Below, piece after piece: positions 9,213-21,214 of a stretch of DNA of 64,000 nt. Source of the DNA: Amorphophallus konjac (taxonomy: Eukaryota; Streptophyta; Magnoliopsida; Alismatales; Araceae); assembly GCA_022559845.1 (NCBI GenBank), contig CM040121.1:346864243-346928242 (forward strand), written 5' to 3'. Under the pieces are notes generated by a model that made no database searches, was not told the DNA's origin, and saw only the letters and a program-made list of their open reading frames with translations. Position numbers and translations under genes: made by a program. Numbering within the stretch: the first letter of the stretch is position 1; every line of letters begins with the position of its first letter.

Positions 9213-12200
9213 TTACGAGGAGAGGTGGTAAGTAATAATGATAAGTGTATATATGCTAAATTTCTTACTAAATATTCTATCAGTATATATTTCATCTTCA
9301 AATGCTGAAGATATATCAACCTCATTGTCATATTCATCATCTTCCTCATTCTCACTAAATTCATACGCTTCCTCCTCAGAGGACTCCACCTGCCCAACAA
9401 TTGTTTCATTTAGCTCAGTTGAATCGACTTCTTCCACTTCGTCCTCTATACACAACTGAAGTGGATTGTCAGATTCGATCAGATGAAGATTAGAAGCAAC
9501 CAACTCTATAGTGTCACCCTGGTCTGCTTGAAAATATTCAGCACTAGGATCCTCTGAGATAGCTTCAATCAGATCTAACTCATCATTAGGCGCAAGACTT
9601 GATTTTACCCTACAGACTGCCCACCAATCTTTGTTCTTGAACGATGAATAACTTAAACAATACACTTGTTGGGATTTTGCGGCCAAAATGAACGACTCAT
9701 AGGTATTCAATTTGCATCTATGTTTGACATCGACAATCCCATATATTGCATCATTTCGAACTGAATTATGATCAAACCAATGACACTTAAAAAGGAATAT
9801 ATGGTTGTATTATCTGAAATACTGTAATTATATGACCTCCTTAAGAATACCATAGTAATCGAGATCATTTTCATTGTATGTACTACCTTTCACACATATG
9901 CCGCTATTCATCGTAGACTTATTTCGTCCATAATCTCTGGTGTGAAATACATAACCATTCACAAAAAAACCTGGATAGGCATGCGCGACCTTCGAAGGTC
10001 CATAACTTATCACCCGGACTCTTTCATCACTAACATAACCTTCTTCAACCTATGAATATAAACCACGTTACTTTAAATTGAACTTGCATACACCTCAAGC
10101 TTTGTGGAATTGGTAGATTGGCACTTACTTGACCTGTAAGCCATCTGGCAAAAGATCTCTCTCGTTCATTTTGAACCTCCAACTCATTAAGGTGTGGACA
10201 TCGAGTAATTAATTCTTAATCAAATTGCCTACAATGATGAATGCAACATCATCATAAATGGGAGGAAGAATGTCAAGATACTTATAAAATTCAGCACCTA
10301 TGGAGTTGAGGACTCACTCAACATAAGGGTCAATCTCAGCACAGTTCAGGAGAACATAGATCTCTGCGGCCAACAACTCTCTGTCCTCTAATATGCAATT
10401 CGAACAACGTCCAAATGCACGACCTGGATACTCAAATATGGACAACCAGTCGGTCGGACCCACCTCTCCTCCATCACCATTACGTGGAGGTCGATTGCGG
10501 CGAGTTTGAATTTCGGGTTCGAAGTACATCGAACAGAAGTTCAAAATTTCTTCAATAATATATACCTCGGTATTCGAACCCTCTACTTTAGCCTTGTTGC
10601 AAACCTTCATTTTCAGGTCATACATACACCTATGACAACAATTCATTTGACAATGACATACAGTGAAAATGACAGACACATGTAACTACTGTCAATTAAT
10701 CAATAAATACATACTGATTACCTCTCAAATGGATACATCCATCGAAATTGTACCGGTCCTCCAACTTTGGCCTCGTATGGCAAATGGATAATCAGGTGCT
10801 CAATGGAATCGAAGAACGCAGGGGGAAATATCTTCTCTAACTTGCATACCGTCGTGACCACATTCTGTTCCATAGTTTGCACGTCCCCAAGTTTGAGTTC
10901 TGATGCACATAGAATCCTAAAAAGTTGACTCAACTCAGTCAATGCTCCCCATATAGGCTTTGGCAATATGTCACGAAATGCAATGGGCAGAAGTCTCTCC
11001 ATGAACACATGGCAGTCATGACTTTTCAATCCATATATCTTTCCCTCATTGACATTCACACAACGGGCTATGTTAGACACATATCCATCAAGGAATCTTA
11101 ATTGCTTCAGCCACTGGCACAGTTCATTGATCTGGGTGTCTTTCAACACGTAAGCTGCTTTAGGTTGCACAACTTTGCCCCGTACCGATCGTAATTCCAA
11201 CTCTGGTCATTTGCAAAGTATCTTCAAGTCCGCTCGCGCCTTGACATTGTCCTTTGTTTTGGCTTTCACATTCATGATGGTGTTGAACACATTATCAAAG
11301 ACATTCTTCTCAACATTCATGACGTTCAGGTTGTGCCGTATCAAAAGGGCTGACCAGTAAGGCAATTCCCAGAAGATACTTTTCTTCACCCAATTGTGTT
11401 CCTCTCCAAATCCACGAAGATGTCATGTACTACCTGACAATTGCACTATATCTGGTAAGTTTTGCACCTCTAATGCCATTTGTCAACTAGACATCCGTTC
11501 CAAGTCTGCTTCATCCATTTCAACTGTGTTCTTAATGAATGAGTCCTTTTGCCTTCAGAAAGGATGGTCATTTGGTAGAAACCATCGATGACAATCGAAC
11601 CAGCATGATTTCTTACCATATTTCAGGACAAAGGATTTGGTATCAGCCATACAGTATGGACATGTCAACCTCCCGTGTGTGCTCCAGCCAGATAGCATTC
11701 CATATGTAGGGAAGTCACTTATTGTCCACATCAATGCAGCCTTCATAGTGAAATTTTATTTTCTGTACGAATCATAAGTAACAACTCCATCATTCCATAA
11801 TCTTTTCAACTCATCAATCAGTGGCCTGAGATATATGTCCAATTTTTTTCTTGGATTTTTTGGACATGGAATCACCAAAGTTAAGAAAAGGTTCTCACGC
11901 TTCATGCACATGCCTGGCGGAAGGTTGTACGTTGTCATGAAGACTGGACAACATGAGTAAGATGCCATTGAACCTCCAAATGGGTTGAAGCCGTCTGTGC
12001 ATAAACCTAACCTAACATTGCGTGGCTCGTGACCAAAAGTAGTATAGTTATGACTGAAATGAGCCCAAGCTTCACCGTCGACGGGATGACTGATTATATC
12101 ATCTACACGACGTACTCTTTCCGCATGCCATATCATATGTCGAGCTGTCTTTGACGACATATACATCTGTTGCAATCTGGGCGTGAGAGGGAAGTATCGC

Positions 12201-12950
12201 AGTGACTTGTAAGGCACATCCTTCTACTTTGACTTGTCCCCTCTCGTAGGTTTAAATCTATCATGATGACAAATATCACATAATATTTTATCTACATTAT
12301 CTGCATAATATAGCATATAGTGATTAGGGCATGCATCTATTTTTTGATATCCAAGCCCTAAATCATTGACCATCTTCTTTGCACGATAAAAATTTTTAGG
12401 CAGCTTCTCATCCATAGGTAGCATACTCTTGATAAGGAGGATCATACGGTCAAAATAACTCTCACTAAGGTGAAATTTGGATTTCAAATTCAACAACGGT
12501 GAGAAAGTAGATAAGCGAGTGTGATTTTCACAACCACCCCACAGCGGCTCATCAGCATCCCGAAGTAACTGATAAAATCTTTCAGCCAACTTGTTTGGTG
12601 GTTCTTCGTTGTACACGTGTTCCCCTTGTACATTAAAGTTAGGGCCAACAGCATCGATTACCATGTCTATGTAGGTACTTGTGCCGCCAACATTGTCGGG
12701 TGCATGTGACCAAAAGTCCTCACCGTGACACAACCAATTAATATAACCTTTCATGAAGCCTTTCCTGTATAAATGAACTTGCACATCCCATAACAAAAGA
12801 AATTTCTTATTTTTATAGCGTAAATAAGGGCACCGGATGTTACCACGCTGGTCCACTGCTGTTGGATGCCCCAATACAAACTGAATAAAACTATCAACTC
12901 CATCCTTAAACTCCTCAAACACCACTCCGTCAACTACTCAGTGATTCAGT
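9213..12950 (-). pseudogene. TNP2-like CACTA transposase, truncated and broken
   Basis: Read on -. The N-terminal transposase-associated domain begins mid-domain at about 12950 (FEEFKDGVDSFIQFVLGHP, then CPCRxC-like positions degraded); its first residues are missing because the S4 junction lies there. The catalytic TNP2 core at 12217-11560 has DGFNPFGGSMASYS, YNLPPGMCMK, LTLVIPCPKNP, WTISDFPTYGMLSGWSTHG and a CPYC pair. A DUF4218-like region (11200-10722: GLKSHDCHVFMERLLP, YPFER) ends at an intron; DUF4216-like exons follow (10629-10240; FVNGYVFHTRD and YYGILKEV at 10014-9830), then an acidic tail to 9213. Stops occur before KDVPYKS (12224), after SYRK (11755), after RMSS (about 11500) and in the 10313 exon, plus at least one frameshift near 11200. 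TNP2 is the DDE-type transposase that cuts CACTA ends. Confidence 0.85.
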
Positions 12951-13318
12951 TTGCACATTGTCTGCACATTGTTTTACGATTCAGCAAGTATGTACATCGG
13001 TTGCCTTCTTATATGAAGTCTGTACATTGCATTCGAGTTCACAAGTCCATACAGTGAAGTCTATACAATGCATTTAGTCTTACAAGTCTATACAGGGTTT
13101 ATACTTAACCTGATAAGTCTATTTCGACTGTCTGACAGGGATTCTTTACAGAGATTGGTGACTTGGCTCGTGATCCAAGGAGGACGAGGTGCTGTGATGG
13201 TGACACGTGGAAATAGCCCATCACAGGATGCTACCATGTGGATGGAATTGCCTCAGTTCTGGCGAATTCACTAGGCGAGAAATGTGGAAGCCACGTGCCC
13301 TTATCCACCTACTGATGG

Positions 13319-13327
13319 TATATATAC
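13319..13327 (+). promoter_or_regulatory. Putative TATA box in the S4 5' LTR
   Basis: TATATATAC, followed about 50 bases later by a purine-rich leader. The same site is at 33205 in the 3' LTR and at 2529 in S1. Confidence 0.6.
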
Positions 13328-13858
13328 AAGTCTTCATCTTCAGATGAAGGTTGATCGATGAAGTGGGCAAAGTCTATACAGTGAGCGAAAAGCAGAAGAG
13401 AGCCACCGATCCACAGAGGAGAAGAAAAGAAAGAAGAAAGAAAAATAGAGAAGAAGAGAAAGAGAGAAGAGATGAGTTGAGAGAGTGAGATTGAGAGAGC
13501 TTGTTCGAGAGGTTGTAAATCAGTCTCTTGGTTCAGATACCAGAGCTGATATATTTGCTCATTGAGAGCTATTTCCCTTCCGGGTTTTCTTTTTTTCATT
13601 TGCTTCTATTTTACTGCTTTCGAACTCTTGTTTCTTCAAGCTGTGAGGCAGCATTTGTAGTGGAGGTCTCTACTGGACAGGTGAAGCTGTAATCCTCAGC
13701 AGGCGAGACTTGGTCTCGGACGGCTAAGCTGTATTGCCCAGCTGTTGCAGAGGATCTGTTCCTCTGGTCGGTAAGCTGTAAAGCCCAGTGAAGCTGTGTA
13801 TCAGCGGTTGTATGGCAAGCTGTGTTGCCCAGCGGTTCAAGCTGTTAGTCAGCAGAAT

Positions 13859-13880
13859 CCACACTCTAGTTGGAGTGTGG
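13859..13880 (+). repeat. Conserved LTR hairpin (S4 5' LTR)
   Basis: CCACACTC and GAGTGTGG form an 8-bp stem around a 6-base loop. It is identical in the 3' LTR at 33745-33766. Confidence 0.75.
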
Positions 13881-14171
13881 GGTGGACGTAGATCTCTGGA
13901 TTGAGATCGAACCACCTTAAAATTATTGCCTACTGTGTGTTTGCTTGTGGGTCTTGTGTTTTCATTATGCACTTTAGTGAGATTGCTTGTGTTCTATTGT
14001 GTGGCTGCATGTGTCGACCCTTTACATAGTGGTTCTTCATTTGGCTTAACTGCTGTTTGCCTATATTCCGCATTAGAGCTTATACTAGTTTTTAATTTGG
14101 CATTAGATCTATTCACCCCCCTCTAGATCCACACTTCGTGGAGATAGACTGCGTCCATCTAACATAACACT

Positions 14172-14184
14172 TGGTATCGTAGCC
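14172..14184 (+). other. S4 primer-binding site (Met-tRNA type, diverged)
   Basis: TGGTATCGTAGCC lies two bases after the LTR end. It resembles the TGGTATCAGAGC complement of initiator Met-tRNA, the usual primer in plant copia elements, with two changed bases. Confidence 0.7.
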
Positions 14185-14227
14185 ATACTCTTCTACAGGG
14201 ACTCATCGCCCGAAGAGGAAGGCAGAG

Positions 14228-15033
14228 ATGGATGCTCGAGGGATGATAGATGAAGGACACTCAACTACAAAGCCCCCATTCTTCGATGGATCTAACTACA
14301 CATACTGGAAGAATCGTATGCAGGTATTTTTGAGGGCTAAAGATTACGAGATCTGGAAGGTAGTCAGCAAGGGACCTTATGAGCTGTCCCCTAATGAGGA
14401 GGTCTGGACCAAGGAGGAGATCAAGAGGTCCACACTGAATTGGAGTGCCATAAACGCCATTCAGTGCTCTAGATCTGCACCCTACAGAATTCTCCCGCGT
14501 ATCAGCCAGCAAATCAGCTAAGGAGATGTGGGATGCACTGGAAGTAATTCATGAAGGGACCTCTCAGGTTAGAGAGCAGAAGGCTAATCTCCTTGTGTCA
14601 GAATACGAAGCCTTCAAGATGAAGCAGAACGAGACCATCAGGGAAATGTATGCTCGTTTGACTATCATTACCAATGGTCTCAGAGGTCTCGGGAAACCTC
14701 AGACAGAATATGATGTGGTGAGGAAGATACTTCGCTCCCTCACTCATGCATGGCATACTAAAGCTACAGTGATGGAGGAGTCAAGGGACTTGCGAAATAC
14801 AAGAGCTGATGAACTAATTGGTCCGCTGATGGCATATGAGATAAATATGCCAAAGATGGAAGAAGCTGAGAGGAAGAAGAAGCCGATAGCATTGAAGGCT
14901 GGTTCCAGCAAATCCAGCTCCAGCAGTTCATCATCAGATGAGAGCCTGAATGAAGAAGATATAACTCGTTCTGAGATGGCCATGATGACCAGAGAGTTCA
15001 GGCGATTTCTTAGGAAAGGAGCAGGACGATACA
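14228..15033 (+). pseudogene. S4 gag, N-terminal part
   Basis: The start MDARGMIDEGHST is the first ATG after the primer site. It continues with KPPFFDGSNYTYWKNRMQVFLRAKDYEIW, the conserved N-terminus of plant copia Gag (UBN2/Retrotran_gag family). A frameshift near 14470 moves the frame; it then reads EFSR...AKEMWDALEVIHEGTSQV and ends in a serine-rich acidic stretch before AGRY at 15033, where G1 is inserted. The frame resumes at 24960 after the ATACA duplication. Gag forms the virus-like particle in the cytoplasm. It is not functional here because of the frameshift and the G1 insertion. Confidence 0.85.
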
Positions 15034-15524
15034 TGTAGCACCCTGAAAATTTAAATAGGAGATAAATGAAAATAACTATAAATATTTATAGTTGAAAATC
15101 ATGGAAAATTAAAATTTTGATAAAGGAAAAGTGATAATTAGCTAAAATAGTTAATGGGCCTAAATGTTAGTAAATGGGCATCAATAAAGGCATAAATAAA
15201 TAATTGAGAAATGGAAATGGAACATATCCTTATCTATTCGAGGCTTAAATTAAAATATAATTTAAGATAAATGTATATATATATAGATATATATATATAC
15301 AAATATATAAAGACTTGTATAGGACCGAACCCGACTCTGATACCCGAGCCATCGGTAAAGATCTAAATAATAAGGAATAAGATCCTCCAAGACCAAATAA
15401 CCCACTAAGCTCACAACTTACATATGTATAAGTGTGTAAAAATATAAGGCCCAACATGCAACTTCAAACCCAACCCATTTAACCCATGAGACCATGTATA
15501 TACAAAACCCACGTAACAGCTTAC

Positions 15525-15526
<2 letters not shown>

Positions 15527-15607
<81 letters not shown>
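15527..15607. repeat. (AC)n/(AT)n microsatellite in the G1 5' LTR
   Basis: More than 30 AC units followed by AT units. The 3' LTR has only about eight AC units at the same place (21184-21199), so the array expanded after insertion. Confidence 0.9.
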
Positions 15608-15974
15608 ACCCAACAAAAGCAAATTAAACCCTCTTATAATCCATATACCCACGTGAGCCAACTCACGTTAGCAACCCAAATGCCATGCACACAAGGCCAA
15701 ACCCATGTAAACCAACGACCCATATACATATATGTAATTGAACCAAAACCCAACTGCTACGTATAGGGGCCTCTACAACTCCCAAACCGAAAACCTTGTA
15801 CATGTAACCCTAACCCAAATGCATGTTTCGGACGGAGCATGCAGGTTGAACTTTAGGGTTTTTGAAAATCAAACATGGCAAGCGGCTACAAATTGGGAAG
15901 GGAGAAAACAATTTATAGAAGATCTTGAAACCCTGCCATGGATAAACTCGGAACCCTCCAAAAATCTCCCATCC

Positions 15975-15982
15975 CTATATAA
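15975..15982 (+). promoter_or_regulatory. Putative TATA box, G1 5' LTR
   Basis: CTATATAA in a GC-richer stretch. The same sequence is at 21582-21589 in the 3' LTR. It is the best TATA candidate in the LTR. Confidence 0.45.
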
Positions 15983-16412
15983 TGGCAACCCCATCGAATG
16001 AGCGACTCGTTTGCCATCGCCGTCCCACTTTTTGTGCTGCCTGCAGACGTGGAGGAGCGCCTCTTCTTCCTTCATCCTCCTGCTGTGTTGGAGGACAACC
16101 GACATCAACGCTTCCTCTGCCTCCTCTTCATTCAGCTGCAGCGTCTTCCCTTTTCTTCTTCCTCCATCCTCTGTTCGTAACAGAGTGCCGGTTCCTCTGC
16201 AAAAAACTTCAATCGTTCATCATCCGATCGATTCTAAAGGTAGGCAATCTCGCAAGCAAAATATTATATAATCATCATGCTAGATCGTTAGAACAAGTAG
16301 GTTTTCTCAAGTTTCGTATCCCAAACTAAGTTTAATCATGATTTGAAGCTAAAATCATATATATACATCGTGCAGATAGTTCACCGTTGTGTATTCTGAA
16401 ATTTTTGTAAAT

Positions 16413-17465
16413 AGCGACCCTCATGAGGGCGCTAATTCCTTTTGACGCCCATAAAAATGGTCGTCAATTCCATATGAATTAATAAATTACACAGCTTAAA
16501 AATTTAATATCTATGTAACCAATAATCTGATTTAATGCATGAATAGAGTTTTGGAATTCTGCTATTTTTCTTGACCTATCCATATATATATTGTCATAAA
16601 AATAATTATATTGGAAAAATACCACTGATCATAAATCAATCTGGTGAAAAAAGAAATGACGCCCTTCACCATGTCATTTCTTTGAATTAACGACCCTTCC
16701 TAGGGCGTTATATTCATAGAAGATGGCAGCAACACAGTCGTCAATTAATGAAATTCAAAAAAAAAGACCAACGACCAGTCGTCAATTGAACATATGTTAG
16801 TTATGAGTTTTAGCATTAATAGTTGTTCATAGGTATAGAAGTATCCTTTGGCCATGAAAATTTATGGGTGTACTATTAGGGTGGAGACAAAGGTAGTGAA
16901 AGTGGTTGCATCATTTTTTGTGCCCCCTATCGCAAGATCCCCCGTCTCTTAACGAAAAATTATTTTGAACGTATGGTTAGGTAGAGTTTTTCGAGCCGGT
17001 CATTTCGGTATATTATAAGCTAGATTCCGACATGGTTAAATATAGAAACGGGAGGTTTGAAAATATAATTTTTTTGAAATAACGACCCAAAAACGGTCGT
17101 TACTTTAAAATTGGACGCCACTGTTCCTAGGCGTCAGATTAATATATACATATATATATATATATATAAATATATATATATCATGTTTGAATATCTTTGA
17201 AAACCCATATTTATTAAAATATATAATAGAAAATTATGAAAAATATATATATGCAATCCTTGTATTTTTCTCCTAATTATCATATATTCTATTTCCTTAA
17301 ATTATTTTAAATAAATCAATGTGCCATCTAAAGTATGTTTTTGAATTTATTCAATTAAATAGATATAAATGTGAATTCTTGTTAAATAAATTAAGTTAAA
17401 AATCATAAAAATTAACGTCCCCCAAGAGGACGCTAATTAATAAATGACGCCACCCACGGGCGTCA
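16413..17465. repeat. Family of about eight short imperfect palindromes in the G1 LTR
   Basis: Inverted repeats of about 20 bp built on CGACC/GGTCG or GACGCC/GGCGTC lie at about 16413, 16444, 16689, 16771, 17081, 17114, 17414 and 17445. Examples are TGACGCC-ACCCAC-GGGCGTCA and AACGACCC-AAAAA-CGGTCGTT. All recur in the 3' LTR (22022-23070). Stems are kept while loops differ. Confidence 0.8.
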
Positions 17466-19034
17466 AGTAATATAAGTTTATTTAATTATAGTTAATTATA
17501 GAATTGGAGGGACTTGAATTCTATAATTAATGCAATCATATTCTGACCATTTACTTCCGTTTTTGACCCATACCGCGGGTCTTTTGGCACTCTCATCTCA
17601 CGTCCGTAGATGGAGTCCATGTTTCATGATTGTTTCACGTATACACCTCAACTCTCGGTGACATATGACCTCTCCATTGGACATTCCATTCCTTTGGACT
17701 GGCAAGTTAGTCATTGGGACCTCCGTAAGTCTCCTCGTAGCCTTGGATTCCCTCAAGGCCGACTGAGCTGGTTGTACCATAAGAACCCTGGAACCCTGTT
17801 AGTCTTTTGATTAGTGACTACATTGGTTATCACCGTTTTCTGTCATGAGCATGTTGAAGGGGTGACCTTATTGGTAGGCGCTTAGTGTAAGAGCAACCGT
17901 ATTGTGGAGGCAACAATTCTTCAATGCTTTGATCAGAGAATGAGTGACCACCATTGTGGGCGCGACTTCTTAAATATATGGCACTCTGACGAGACGCCAA
18001 TCTCCCAGATTTTTTGAATTCTCTCGGTTTGTGTGAGCCACTGTTCTAGACTTGTCGAGGTCTATCTTGAATCTCTATTCAATGAAATCTACCCTATTGC
18101 TCGTACATGCTTGATCCTTGAAATTCTTGGCCATTAATATGGAATTAGTCTAGATTAAATGTCAGGGGCTATGGGTCCCACTAAAATGACATTTTAAATG
18201 CTACGGGTCCTGATCTGACCCTATTGGGCGAGGCAAAGTCCAAACGTTACCGGTATACGATGATCGGGTGCTGGCATTCACCAACTCGGTTATTGGCATT
18301 TAGGGGCAATCATACAGTCGTGAGAACTCCTAAGTGTGCGACCAAATACTAACTAGTGCTATTTCCATGAGGGGCGGTCATATCGTCGTGATTTTCCCCT
18401 TAGTGCATTGGCCAATCCTATATAGTGCTAGATGTACAAACGCTCTCGTGATAGTGATGCTCGGGAGTAATTGCCATCATAGTACACCTTTCTACAACTT
18501 ATTGTTCGTCATGAAAAGATCTTGATTTGCCTTATTGGAGGGGTTATCATATCGTCGTGATATGCCCTTAGTGTCTTGGCAAATGCTATAGAATGCTTGT
18601 AGAAGTAATTGTTCTACTTCTATATCGATCATCATAAATGTTCTTGGATTATCCCATCGATAGTACTCGTTATCTTGTCATGAAGATCCTTCATAATAAT
18701 GGATACATTGAAGCTCTCGTGATAGCGTTCATCATAGGGAGATGAATGTTATATTTCCTCATGAATGCTCTTGACCTAACTCGAGAAAGTACTTGATTAG
18801 ATCTTGCTATACTCTCTTGATTATCATCGTCCTTACTCTTCATGAGCTTATCTAGCATCTTGCTTACTCGTTTGTTTATTATAGTTCTTGAATTTATCTC
18901 GTGTTATTATAGTTCTCGATTTCTATATCTTGCATGACCTGCATGAGCATGTTAAACTGTAATTGACTTAAAGCTAGCTTGAAGCATGAGATATTAAGTC
19001 CTACTGAGCGTTCACTCACCCTGCGTTTTCTAAT

Positions 19035-19150
19035 GTTTTTCAGGTAATGACTTTAGTAATGGCGAGACCGAACACGATGGGCAAGGGCAAGAGTTCAGGT
19101 AATGACTTTAGTAATGGCGAGACCGAACACGTTGGGCAAGGGCAAGAGTG
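19035..19150 (+). repeat. 57-bp tandem duplication in the G1 5' LTR
   Basis: A unit starting TTCAGGTAATGACTTTAGT occurs twice in tandem here and once in the 3' LTR (about 24645-24700). It is a post-insertion change. Confidence 0.85.
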
Positions 19151-19409
19151 AAGAGAACTCTGACATCTAGATGAACCGTCTAGTCTGGTTATCTTGCGTC
19201 TTATGTCTCCTTATAGTTTTTCCTTATTGAGTCTTTTCGTTTATTATGGGCCCGAATATGTAAAGAACTTATATTTGAAATGAAATTTGTTATTTGTCCA
19301 AATTGTGTTTTGTGGAAATGACTATACTCTGATTGACATGGCTATTTAACTGCCACGTTCCGAGCAAATGACACGTTCCGCTGCTATCGGTTCGAGGCGT
19401 GACAGAAGG

Positions 19410-19421
19410 TGGTATCAGAGC
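19410..19421 (+). other. G1 primer-binding site (Met-tRNA)
   Basis: TGGTATCAGAGC lies five bases after the LTR end, a perfect complement of the plant initiator Met-tRNA 3' end. Confidence 0.9.
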
Positions 19422-19611
19422 CTAGGCTTTCTATATCCCTAGGTCATCAGGTTCAAGTCCTAGATTGAGTCGTCCTTGTCAGTTATCCTATAGGAACCCC
19501 GTGAGATTTGGGTAGAGCTATGGGTTAAATGATAAAATATGTTACATTCGTGTTAGATACCTGCCAAGATATGAATATCATTAATCCAAAACCTTATTCT
19601 TGTAGGCTAGA

Positions 19612-20560
19612 ATGGCGGCTGAGAGAGCTCAGTGGAGAGATGCAACGCACTATCCAGGGTTTAACGCAAGCCTTGCAACAAGTTGCACAAGGTGCAGCAC
19701 GGCACGGAGCCGGGGATTTGCATCGAAAGTTCCAAAAGATAAATCCCCCTAAGTTTAGTGGGTCGACTGACCCGGATGAAGCAGAGAATTGGGTGCAAGA
19801 AATAGAGATGACCTTTAAGGTGATGCAATGCACCGACGAAGAGAAGGTACTATTAGGAACTTATTAATTAGAGAAGGATGCCCGAGTATGGTGGGGATCC
19901 GTAGAAGCCATTTTTCCTAACGATCAGGTTTCTTGGGGTGAGTTTTTAGAACTCTTTAACGAGAAGTATTTCTCAGAAAGAATTCGCGAGAAGAAAGCTA
20001 TGGAAATTGCAGCTTTGAAGCAACGTAGTCTGTCAGTCACCGAGTATGAAGCGAGGTTTTCTAGATTGGCCCGATATGCACCACACTTGGTTAGCACGAA
20101 GACAATGAGAGCAAAGAGATTTATGAATGGCTTGAAGGTGGAACTTATACCTCAACTAGCTCCACTAGAAATTCAAACATATACGGAGATGGTTAGAAAA
20201 GCTCAACTTTTGGAAGATGCTATAGATATGATGGAAAGAATCAAGGGAAAGGCCGCCAAGAAGGACTTACCGAATGGACCCAAGAACAAGGAAAACATGA
20301 ACGACAAGAAGAGATTTAATGAAGGCAACAAATTCTATGAAAATAAGAAATCTCGGAATAATGATCGACAAATTGTTTCGGCCAAGGGGAAATGCAAGCA
20401 TTGCAAGAAGGGAAGGCACAATCCAGACGAGTGTTGGTATAAACTCGAAAAGTGCATCCGTTGTGGGAGTAAAGATCATAAGATCGCCCATTGTCCACTC
20501 TTAAATGAAGAAACACCGCAGACGTCAGAAGGTAACTCTATGACCCTATCTCCTCCAAGA
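19612..20560 (+). pseudogene. G1 gag (Ty3/gypsy Gag with two zinc knuckles)
   Basis: ATG at 19612 reads MAAERAQWRD. A 2-base deletion relative to G2 near 19640 shifts the frame, which then reads MQRTIQGLTQALQQVAQ, the retrotransposon Gag domain with PPKFSGSTDPDEAENW and VWWGSVEA...F...YFSERIREKK, EYEARFSRLARYAPH. One stop lies at about 19865, before LEKDA. The C-terminus has two CX2CX4HX4C knuckles (CKHCKKGRHNPDEC and CIRCGSKDHKIAHC). Beyond these the frame runs into the polypurine tract; the whole pol gene is missing. Gag packages the RNA. Confidence 0.88.
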
Positions 20561-20672
20561 TTACATCAATTGAATACAGTGACCTTAGCTAGAATACATA
20601 TTTTGGATAAAGTAAATTTTACCCCACTAGTTTTGGAAAGAAAATCAATTAAATTTGGGGACCAAATTCTTT

Positions 20673-20686
20673 TAAGTGGGGGAGGG
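20673..20686 (+). other. G1 polypurine tract
   Basis: AAGTGGGGGAGGG directly precedes the 3' LTR start TGTAGCACC. Confidence 0.85.
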
Positions 20687-20920
20687 TGTAGCACCCTGAA
20701 AATTTAAATAGGAGATAAATGAAAATAACTATAAATATTTATCGTTGAAAATCATGGAAAATTAAAATTTCGATAAAGGAAATGTGATAATTAGCTAAAA
20801 TAGTTAATGGGCCTAAATGTTATTAAATGGGCATCAATAAGGGCATAAATAAATAATTGAGAAATGGAAATGGAACATATCCTTATCTATTCGAGGCTTA
20901 AATTAAAATATAATTTAAGA

Positions 20921-20952
<32 letters not shown>

Positions 20953-21183
20953 CAAATATATAAAGACTTTTATAGGACCGAACCCGACTCTGATACCCGA
21001 GCCATCGGTAAAGATCTAAATAATAAGGAATAAGATCCTCCAAGACCAAATAACCCACTAAGCTCACAACTTACATATGTATAAGTGTGTAAAAATATAA
21101 GGCCCAACATGCAACTTCAAACCCAACCCATTTAACCCATGAGACCATGTATATACAAAACCCACGTAACAGCTTACCTACAT

Positions 21184-21214
<31 letters not shown>

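Larger units (their letters stand above)
12960..14169 (+). repeat. S4 5' LTR remnant (1210 bp)
   Basis: Near-identical to 32846-34055. The left border is abrupt: TTTGCACATTG of C1 TNP2 exon DNA is followed by GTCTGCACATTG of the LTR. Shared TGCACATTG at the junction suggests a microhomology-mediated deletion that removed about 1.6 kb of LTR and the first TNP2 codons. Ends ...CATCTAACATAACA. Confidence 0.88.
15034..19404 (+). repeat. G1 5' LTR (4371 bp)
   Basis: Starts TGTAGCACCCTGAA and ends TTCGAGGCGTGACA. It is highly similar to 20687-24954 by eye. It is about 100 bp longer because of an expanded AC repeat (15527-15592) and a 57-bp tandem duplication near 19035-19150. It contains no gene; short ORFs in it are fortuitous. 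Confidence 0.92.

Noticed and set aside
15494..15766. ORF rich in TH repeats
   Set aside because: It is a translation of the AC microsatellite in the G1 LTR.
15790..15815. Telomere-like TAACCCTAACCC in the G1 LTR (also near 21412)
   Set aside because: Only about two units and not the plant CCCTAAA array; it is part of LTR sequence in both copies.
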